Assembly (NCBI GenBank): GCA_027028505.1
Contig: JALVJE010000249.1
Location: 1-50,879, forward strand
DNA length: 50,879 nucleotides
Direction: 5' to 3'
Source: Bacteroidales bacterium
GTDB lineage: Bacteria > Bacteroidota > Bacteroidia > Bacteroidales > VadinHA17
Shown here: piece after piece, positions 43,908 through 50,879 of the stretch
How the letters are laid out: each line of letters opens with the position of its first letter
Position numbering within the stretch: the stretch's first letter is position 1
Program-made: the position numbers and the translations under genes
The notes under the pieces: model-generated
The model's database searches: none
Told to the model about the DNA's origin: nothing
The model's input: only the letters and a program-made list of their open reading frames with translations

Positions 43908-43916
43908 CTATTTCCG

Positions 43917-45218
43917 ATGAAGATAAAACAACTTTATAAGATCTTTTCCGGCCATCCGGATGTCATTACTGATTCTAGGTTATGCCGGGAGGGTGCACTA
44001 TTTTTTGCCCTTAAAGGTGAAAAATATGACGGAAACATGTATGCCTCACAGGCACTGGAGAAGGGCTGTGCCTATGCTGTGGTGAGTGATCCTGCCGTGG
44101 TGCATGATGAGCGTTATATCCTGGTGAAAGACACACTTTCAACCTTACAGGAACTGGCACGTTATCACAGACAGCAGCTGGATGTTCCGGTACTGGCGAT
44201 CACAGGGACCAATGGCAAAACGACCACCAAAGAGCTGATCATCGGGGTGCTCTCCAGGAAATACAAGGTGACAGGGACCCGCGGAAATCTTAACAATCAT
44301 ATCGGACTCCCTCTGACACTCCTTGCTGCTGACAGGGAAACCGGCATACTGGTCACAGAGATGGGAGCGAACCATCCGGGAGAGATCGCTTTCCTGTGCG
44401 GGATCGCCGATCCCACACATGGGATCATCACGAACATCGGCAAAGCCCATCTCGAAGGATTTGGCAGTTTTGAGAAGATCGTGGAAACGAAGACGGAACT
44501 CTATGATCACCTGGCTAAAAAGGGTGGAGTAGTTTTCTATAATGCAGGCAATCCCATTCTGAAAAAAGAGGTCAGGAAGGTAAGGAACAGGATCTCGTAT
44601 GGTCTGGAAGGGGAGGGTGCAGATATCTCATTTCGTCGCTCCGGAAAAGGTTCCCCACTCCGTTTCATCTGGAACGCCCCGGACGGAGAGCGGCTGGTAA
44701 AAACGCGCCTTTACGGAAGCTATAATCTTGAGAACGTGATGGCTGCAGTGGCTGTGGGCGTTGGTTTCGGGGTGCCTCCGGAGGATATTACGGAGGCTGT
44801 CTCGGAATATGTCCCCGAAAATATGAGGTCACAGGTGATCACCACGCAAAAGGGGAATACCGTTATCCTGGATGCGTACAATGCCAACCCGACCAGCATG
44901 GAAATAGCCATCCTGGAATTTGCCGGGGTGGAAGGCGATAAAAAGGCTGTGATCCTCGGAGATATGCTGGAACTGGGCTCTTATGCTGAAGAGGAACATA
45001 AAAGGATCCTGGAGCTCCTGAGAATGAAAGGGTTTGAAAATAATGTATATTTAGCCGGTAAATATTTTGCCGGCGTGTCCGGTAAATATGGATATACCGG
45101 ATTCTCTGACAGCAAGGAACTGAAAGCATATCTGAAGAGAACAAACTGGACCGGTTATGCTATCCTGATCAAAGGTTCACGGCTGATGCAACTGGAAGAA
45201 TTATTGGATGAATTATAA
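43917..45218 (+). CDS. murF: UDP-N-acetylmuramoyl-tripeptide--D-alanyl-D-alanine ligase
   Basis: VLAITGTNGKTTTKELI, TRGNLNNHIGLPLTLL, EMGANHPGEIAFLC, YNANPTSME. Confidence 0.96.
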   Translation: MKIKQLYKIFSGHPDVITDSRLCREGALFFALKGEKYDGNMYASQALEKGCAYAVVSDPAVVHDERYILVKDTLSTLQELARYHRQQLDVPVLAITGTNGKTTTKELIIGVLSRKYKVTGTRGNLNNHIGLPLTLLAADRETGILVTEMGANHPGEIAFLCGIADPTHGIITNIGKAHLEGFGSFEKIVETKTELYDHLAKKGGVVFYNAGNPILKKEVRKVRNRISYGLEGEGADISFRRSGKGSPLRFIWNAPDGERLVKTRLYGSYNLENVMAAVAVGVGFGVPPEDITEAVSEYVPENMRSQVITTQKGNTVILDAYNANPTSMEIAILEFAGVEGDKKAVILGDMLELGSYAEEEHKRILELLRMKGFENNVYLAGKYFAGVSGKYGYTGFSDSKELKAYLKRTNWTGYAILIKGSRLMQLEELLDEL

Positions 45219-45233
45219 TTAACAACTAAAAAT

Positions 45234-45887
45234 ATGGCTGATAATTTTATGGATCCCATAGGGCGACTGATGGGATTACGGTTTAAATCCCACCCCTGGC
45301 ATGGGGTGGAGATCGGGGAAAAAGCTCCCGAAGTGGTTACTACGTATATTGAAATGGTGCCCACAGATACAGTGAAATATGAAGTGGACAAAAAGAGTGG
45401 ATACCTGATGATCGACCGGCCGCAAAAATATTCCAATATTGTCCCTGCTTTGTATGGTTTTATTCCCCAGACCTACAGTGGGAAGAAAGTAGCTGCATTT
45501 TCCATGGAGAAGTCTGGGAAGACAAGTCTTACGGGGGATGGTGACCCCATGGATATCCTTGTGCTGACCGAGAAAGAGATCACGCATGGAGATATCCTGG
45601 TTTTTGCCCGTCCCATAGGAGGCTTGCGGATGATCGACGGAGCAGATGCCGATGACAAGATCATAGCGATCCTGGACAATGACGCGGTATATGGTAGGTT
45701 CCGGAATATCTTTGATCTTCCCAAGGCTATCATCGACAGGCTGAAGCATTACTTCCTGACTTACAAGGACCTCCCGGGGAACAAAAGAGAAAGGGAGATC
45801 ACGGATGTATACGGCCTGGAGGAGGCCCACGAGGTGATCCGCTTTTCCATCGAGGATTACCGGGAGAGGTTCAGCCAGATGGTATGA
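45234..45887 (+). CDS. ppa: Inorganic pyrophosphatase
   Basis: VTTYIEMVPTDTVKYEVDKKSGYLMIDRPQKYSNIVPALYGFIPQTYSG; DGDPMDILVLTE. Confidence 0.96.
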   Translation: MADNFMDPIGRLMGLRFKSHPWHGVEIGEKAPEVVTTYIEMVPTDTVKYEVDKKSGYLMIDRPQKYSNIVPALYGFIPQTYSGKKVAAFSMEKSGKTSLTGDGDPMDILVLTEKEITHGDILVFARPIGGLRMIDGADADDKIIAILDNDAVYGRFRNIFDLPKAIIDRLKHYFLTYKDLPGNKREREITDVYGLEEAHEVIRFSIEDYRERFSQMV

Positions 45888-45921
45888 TCCCCAAGGGGTC
45901 GCCAGGGGGTAAGAAGGGTGT

Positions 45922-48000
45922 TTATTTCTGCTCTGTTGTTAGGAAGTATTCCCTGAATGTAGGTCTTTCTCCTGCCATTTTCAGGAAAATATCGAGTGGG
46001 ACCGTTTCGTAATCGTTGCCAAGCCCCTGGAGTATCTGAACCACTTTATCGATATTGTTCCATTGTCTGACATGCATAAGCAGAAAATAGGGCCGGGTGG
46101 GATTAAGGCCTGCCAGGTCGTGGATGTCGTTTATAGCCTCTTCTGTGCTCCTTCCCGGATCGAGGTAATAATCGTATGAAATAAGGGGGATCTTATTTTT
46201 CACAGTAAAAGTAAAAGCCGGTGCATATCCGTTGATGAAACCGATGGATCCCGGCATATGTTCATAATAGGTGTCGATCACTTTTTTTGTGAGATCGGTA
46301 TTACCTTCGAGGGTGGCCCCCTGGGAATAGTCCATGATCTCGAAAACGTTCAGGTCCAGCGCCTGCATAAGCGACCAGGCCGAATCCAGCAATGCTGGCA
46401 ATAAAGTGTCGGGGACCGCTTTGGGATAAATATATCCCGGACCCGAGAGAGAGCCGATGAAATAATCCCTGGGGGAGGCTTGTGAGTAAAAATACTCCAG
46501 CAATACCGGGGCAATGTGGTACCAGTTCATCGTCACCTCCCAGGCATAAGGGATCTCTCCTCTCCCCGGTTGGTTCCAGGCACCCAGTCCCAGACAGTCG
46601 GTCTGTACACAGGAAATGTACACTTTCTTTTCGGGTTTGTATATCTTTCCGGCCTCTGCCGCATGATTGTTATGGAATGTAAAATCTTTGTCCAGGGGGA
46701 TGTGATGGACAAAGCTTATATTGGGCAGTGTGTGGAGACCCTCAACACGCAGACCATAGCGGGAGGCCAGTTTAACATAATCCCGTTCTTTGTCTTTGCC
46801 ATAAACATGCCAACCGTACAGAATGCTCAGGGGCTGATAGGAAGAGAAGATCTCACGGGACACTTCATACTCCGTTGTATCTTTCTCTTCGGTAGAAAGA
46901 TCCGCAAAGAACGCCCGGTTCATGACGCCCCAGTCGGCTATGCCGGGTTTGCGGACATTGCCGGTTTCTCCTCCCAGCCAAACGAGCATATCCGGAGAAC
47001 ACTCTTTCCGGTATCTCTCAAAAGTCCACCGATAGATCTCAGGATCATTCATCCCTGTGAACATCTTCCTGAGATCGGCGACCAGCGGCAGATCACTTCC
47101 TTCGACGAGAGGAAGAAGATCTGCCGATATCACAATAGCATCCTTCAGTCCTGCCAGCGTGAAGGCAACATCCAGGGTGACGGGGCGGTCTTTGTCCCAG
47201 ATAATGTATCCCTTAAAATCATCCCGGAACAGGGTGAAAGTTTTACGCAGCGATTGCAGGGGTTTGAAAGTGAAATATTTACTCGTCGTAAGGTATTGCA
47301 TCAGGCTCCCTGTGAAACGGAAATCCCATCCTTCGGGATAGATGAAATACAGACGTGGAGCATCTCTGTTAACAAGACCCTGCATGGAGAGCAGGAGCAC
47401 CTGGACATCCAGATCGCTGTTGAGTTTCCAGTCGTCCGACAGCTTTACGGCATAGGCTTCCCGGTACCCTTCTTTTTTAAAAAGATATTTGTATTGTCTG
47501 TGTTGATCTCCGAAAGTCAGGGACAGGTCCAGCCGGAGAAGGTTATGGTTGTCCAGGAGATTGAAATGATCAGTTTCGGAAATATCCATGTGCCCCTGGG
47601 ACGTCAGGACATTATATGTCTTTTTCAGGGAGAATCTGTTTTGGGTATCCTCTCTGTTCACCGGCCCCGTCAGCGTTTCCCCGGCAGGCATTCTTACTCC
47701 CAGGAAAACATTGAGCGGAAAGACCCTGTCAGGAATATGCCATGTATACTGACCGTTTATAACGAGTAATGTGTCCCTGTGGGTGCGGTTTCCTGTTCCC
47801 CAGATGAAGAACAAGGTATCGTTGCCAGCGGTGGATCCATTAGAAACCTCGAGAGTCAGACTTTTCAGAAGAGGAATGGATACACTGTGATCCGGGATCA
47901 TGGTCCATTTTCCCGTCAGATCCTCAGGCAGCTGGGCAACCACAGAGGAGAGAAAAAACAGGAACAGTAAGGCTGTTAAGGGGAAAGTCCTTTTTTTCAT
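45922..48000 (-). CDS. GxGYxYP family (putative glycoside hydrolase) exported protein
   Basis: Signal peptide MKKRTFPLTALLFLFFLSSVVAQ; VLLLSMQGLVNRDAPRLYFIY; SLSGPGYIYPKAVP contains the GxGYxYP signature. ATG start 48000; alternative GTG start 48012. Confidence 0.88.
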   Translation of the reverse strand: MKKRTFPLTALLFLFFLSSVVAQLPEDLTGKWTMIPDHSVSIPLLKSLTLEVSNGSTAGNDTLFFIWGTGNRTHRDTLLVINGQYTWHIPDRVFPLNVFLGVRMPAGETLTGPVNREDTQNRFSLKKTYNVLTSQGHMDISETDHFNLLDNHNLLRLDLSLTFGDQHRQYKYLFKKEGYREAYAVKLSDDWKLNSDLDVQVLLLSMQGLVNRDAPRLYFIYPEGWDFRFTGSLMQYLTTSKYFTFKPLQSLRKTFTLFRDDFKGYIIWDKDRPVTLDVAFTLAGLKDAIVISADLLPLVEGSDLPLVADLRKMFTGMNDPEIYRWTFERYRKECSPDMLVWLGGETGNVRKPGIADWGVMNRAFFADLSTEEKDTTEYEVSREIFSSYQPLSILYGWHVYGKDKERDYVKLASRYGLRVEGLHTLPNISFVHHIPLDKDFTFHNNHAAEAGKIYKPEKKVYISCVQTDCLGLGAWNQPGRGEIPYAWEVTMNWYHIAPVLLEYFYSQASPRDYFIGSLSGPGYIYPKAVPDTLLPALLDSAWSLMQALDLNVFEIMDYSQGATLEGNTDLTKKVIDTYYEHMPGSIGFINGYAPAFTFTVKNKIPLISYDYYLDPGRSTEEAINDIHDLAGLNPTRPYFLLMHVRQWNNIDKVVQILQGLGNDYETVPLDIFLKMAGERPTFREYFLTTEQK

Positions 48001-48011
48001 TTCGCCCTTCA

Positions 48012-48995
48012 CTAATATCTGTTGAGCCAGCGGTAACGACGTGCATTATCACCGAACTTGGCTGCAAACATAAACTCATAAGAACCGAAACTGAAGCGTT
48101 GCAGCTTGTTCAGGGTATAGTCAAAGGCAAAGCCGAAGTAGTAGTTTTGATATTTGATGCCTCCCAGGACACTGATGGCATCATTGGTCCGGTAAGACAA
48201 TCCTGCCCAGTAATTGTCCTTATAATATAAGGTGGCGGTGAGGGTGGTCTGGAAAGTCCGGAAGTTATCAAATGTTTTGGCCATGATCGTGGGACGTATC
48301 GACAGGTCATAAGAGAGGTCGAAACGATAACCGCCAATGAGATAGTAATGACGCATCAGCTGGTATCCATTGTTGCCGTTCTTTCCTATCTTGATCGACG
48401 AGTTGAACAGCTGCATGGCAGAAAACCCGACATAATAGTCCCGCGTCATGTAATAAGCCCCAAAGTTGAAATCCGGGATGAATACCACCATGTCATAGTT
48501 CTGGAGATACACATCGCTGTTGTCCAGAACGAAAATATCATCGGGATCGATCTTGAACTGGAAAGCGTTCAGGGACAACCCGAAAGAGAGCTGTGATGTT
48601 CTCATGGGGATGTGATATGCGTAAGTCATTTGGAAGCCGTTCCTCCGGATGATCCCGTTCTTGTCATTGAAAAGATATCCTCCCAGTCCTACGCGTCCCC
48701 CGCGGGAGGGATGGCGCATCTTCCTGCGGATCGAAGTAGATTTGGAGATGTAACTTTTTTTCAGCAGGCGTGTCTGAAAACTCAGTGCCTGTGTGCTGGG
48801 GGAGTTGGGAAGTCCCGCCCATTGCTCACGGGCCGTGAGATTGACAGACGTATAGCCGTCACTCCCCGCCAGAGCCGGGTTCACCAGGAAACGGTTCATG
48901 AAGTACTGGGTGTAGAGAGGCAATTGCTGTGCCCTTGAGGGGATCCATATCCCCCCCAGGGCCGCAATGATCAAAATGATTTTTAACTTACGCAT
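48012..48995 (-). CDS. PorP/SprF family type IX secretion membrane protein
   Basis: QQLPLYTQYFMNRFLVNPALAGSDGYTSVNLTAREQWAGLPNSPSTQALSF. Confidence 0.95.
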   Translation of the reverse strand: MRKLKIILIIAALGGIWIPSRAQQLPLYTQYFMNRFLVNPALAGSDGYTSVNLTAREQWAGLPNSPSTQALSFQTRLLKKSYISKSTSIRRKMRHPSRGGRVGLGGYLFNDKNGIIRRNGFQMTYAYHIPMRTSQLSFGLSLNAFQFKIDPDDIFVLDNSDVYLQNYDMVVFIPDFNFGAYYMTRDYYVGFSAMQLFNSSIKIGKNGNNGYQLMRHYYLIGGYRFDLSYDLSIRPTIMAKTFDNFRTFQTTLTATLYYKDNYWAGLSYRTNDAISVLGGIKYQNYYFGFAFDYTLNKLQRFSFGSYEFMFAAKFGDNARRYRWLNRY

Positions 48996-49016
48996 ATCCT
49001 TTATCCTTATACAGGG

Positions 49017-50879
49017 TTATCTGATAACAGTGATATTTCCGGTGATGGGTTCTGAACCGTCGCCCAGATTGATGATATAGTGATATGAATCCATAGGCAT
49101 CAGCTTCCCTTTATACCTGCCATCCCACGGCGTTGAGTATCCTTTGTCGGAATGGAAGATATGTTTACCCCAGCGGGTATAGATATCGATCACAACATTG
49201 GGATACAGCTCGATGTTCCCGATCTGCCACGTATCATTGTGTCCGTCACCGTTAGGTGTCAGCACCGTCGGGATACGCAGGCAGGAGCTACCAACGTAGA
49301 TAAGGTCGAAATCTTTGCTCACCGTGCACATGTTATTATCGGTTACCGTGACCGTGTAAGTACCGGCCAGCAGATCCGTGATCTCCTCACCCGACTGGCC
49401 ATTCGACCAATTGATGTTATAGGGTTCCGTACCTCCGGTAACCGTGACCCGGATAGAACCGTTCGCTTCATCCGGACAGGTTGGATTCGTTACATCTTCT
49501 GTGACCACCAGTGCAGGAGCCTCATTGATGGTGTATGTTTCCGTTATGCGGCACCCGTTGTTGTCCGAGATGGTAACGGCATACGTGCCTTTGGTCAGAG
49601 TGGTCTGGTCCTGAGCATCGGGAACCAGTCCCGTGCCGTCGGAGGTGGTCCAGGCAAACTGATAGGGAGGCGTGCCGCCCGTGACGCTCAGGATGATGGT
49701 ACCGTCATTGCCGCCATGACACTTGACATCCGTAACCTGTGCCGTAGCCGTTATCGGCAGCGGATCATTGATGACCATGGTGTCGGTGGCAGTTACACAA
49801 CCATTGCTGTCGGTAACTTCCAGATGATATTGACCCGGACCCAGATCTGTGAGATCTTCATCCACTGAGATCACGCCTGTAGCATCATACCACTGGTAAG
49901 AGTATGGTGTCACACCACCGCTGACCGTTACCTCTATGGATCCGTCAGCAGCACCGGGACAACTGATGTTACTGATGTTATCAACATGTATGACCAGTTC
50001 CGGAGGCTCTGTAATGGTGATCGGGCCAGCTTGTGCGGAACAGCCGTTCTGGTCAGTTACCGTAAGGTTATAGTCTCCCGGAGTGAGGCCTGCAATGTCT
50101 TCCGCATTGTCGGTGTAACCATTGGGACCGGTCCACAGGTAGGTATAAGATCCTGTGCCTCCTGTCACCGTCACTTCGATGGCACCCGTAGCAGATCCGT
50201 AGCAATGGATCTGGACCACTGTATCGAGGGTGATGGTGACAGCCTCCGGCTCACTGACGGTGTATGTAGCGGAATCGCTGCAACCGTTGGCGTCGGTGAC
50301 CAGTACTTTGTAATCACCACCGGCCAGTCCTGCCAGATCCTCAGAAGTAGCTCCGTTGCTCCACAGGTAGGTATAGGGTGAAGTACCGTTGCTCACCGTG
50401 AGGTCGATAGCTCCATTACTGTCTCCGTTACAACTAACATCGGTAACGGATGCGGAGAGTGTAAGCGCCAATGGTTCATTGACCGTATAGGTAGCACTGT
50501 CCTGACAGCCATGAGCGTCAGTGACGATAACTTTGTAATCACCGGCTGTGAGGCCTGTAAGGTCTTCTGAGGTAGCGCCGTTGTCCCATGCGAAGGTGAA
50601 TCCACCCGAACCGCCTGTGACCGTCAGGTCGATGGCTCCGTCGTTACCTCCGTTGCAGTTAACATCGGTGACCGTACCTGAGAGAGTAATGGCCGGAGGC
50701 TCGCTGACCGTGAAGGTAGCGCTGTCCTGACAGCCGTGGGCGTCGGTTACGACGACCTTGTAATCACCGGCAGTGATATCAGCGAGGTCTTCGGATGAAG
50801 CGCCGTTGTCCCATGCGAAGGTGAATCCGCCTGAGCCGCCGCCAACCGTAATATCAATGGCCCCGTCGTTGCCACCGTT
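49017..50879 (-). CDS. SprB-repeat adhesin-like protein with gliding-motility-associated C-terminal (T9SS) domain; truncated by window end
   Basis: Tandem ~75-aa repeats (VTDVSCNGDSNGAIDLTVSNGTSPYTYLWSNGATSEDLAGLAGGDYKVLVTDANGCSDSATYTVSEP); C-terminal IPTVLTPNGDGHNDTWQIGNIELYPNVVIDIYTRWGKHIF. The ORF-track start at 50471 is a TTG inside a repeat; the frame stays open to the edge. Confidence 0.93.
   Translation of the reverse strand, partial: NGGNDGAIDITVGGGSGGFTFAWDNGASSEDLADITAGDYKVVVTDAHGCQDSATFTVSEPPAITLSGTVTDVNCNGGNDGAIDLTVTGGSGGFTFAWDNGATSEDLTGLTAGDYKVIVTDAHGCQDSATYTVNEPLALTLSASVTDVSCNGDSNGAIDLTVSNGTSPYTYLWSNGATSEDLAGLAGGDYKVLVTDANGCSDSATYTVSEPEAVTITLDTVVQIHCYGSATGAIEVTVTGGTGSYTYLWTGPNGYTDNAEDIAGLTPGDYNLTVTDQNGCSAQAGPITITEPPELVIHVDNISNISCPGAADGSIEVTVSGGVTPYSYQWYDATGVISVDEDLTDLGPGQYHLEVTDSNGCVTATDTMVINDPLPITATAQVTDVKCHGGNDGTIILSVTGGTPPYQFAWTTSDGTGLVPDAQDQTTLTKGTYAVTISDNNGCRITETYTINEAPALVVTEDVTNPTCPDEANGSIRVTVTGGTEPYNINWSNGQSGEEITDLLAGTYTVTVTDNNMCTVSKDFDLIYVGSSCLRIPTVLTPNGDGHNDTWQIGNIELYPNVVIDIYTRWGKHIFHSDKGYSTPWDGRYKGKLMPMDSYHYIINLGDGSEPITGNITVIR

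Noticed and set aside
1-50879. CRISPR array, tRNA/rRNA genes, prophage or IS transposase
   Set aside because: The tandem repeats have 7/8-bp periods without unique spacers, so are not CRISPR. I saw no tRNA cloverleaf, rRNA motifs, phage structural genes or transposase domains.

Overview
This is a ~50.9 kb chromosomal window from a member of the Bacteroidota. The assignment rests on gliding/type IX secretion genes, PorP/SprF proteins, SprB-type repeats and TAnnTTTG promoter elements. I recognise about 38 genes, mostly core or housekeeping: lpxB, surE, pheT, dnaN, recR, psd, hutU, ispF, murF, ppa, a tnaA-like gene and a 2-oxoacid dehydrogenase E2. There is a gldF-gldG-DUF4340-like cluster, a porU/porV/porP/gldJ type IX secretion locus, and at the right edge a truncated SprB-like adhesin - PorP/SprF - GxGYxYP protein operon. 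No tRNA, rRNA, CRISPR array, prophage or IS transposase was seen. The most unusual content is intergenic and lies in the left half (~1-25.6 kb). (i) About eleven arrays have a strict 7-bp period but unrelated unit sequences. They abut or contain start/stop codons, and the TGA-rich strand usually matches the gene whose 3' end they follow. (ii) Modular hairpin elements have conserved frames and variable stems, and one 30-bp pair shows a compensatory base-pair change. (iii) There are mini-hairpins with GNA (GCA/GAA) triloops and unrelated stems. (iv) A DUF559 gene is bracketed by 78-bp direct repeats. I did not find these elements from ~26.9 to 50.9 kb. All readings are by eye; no alignments, folding or database searches were run.
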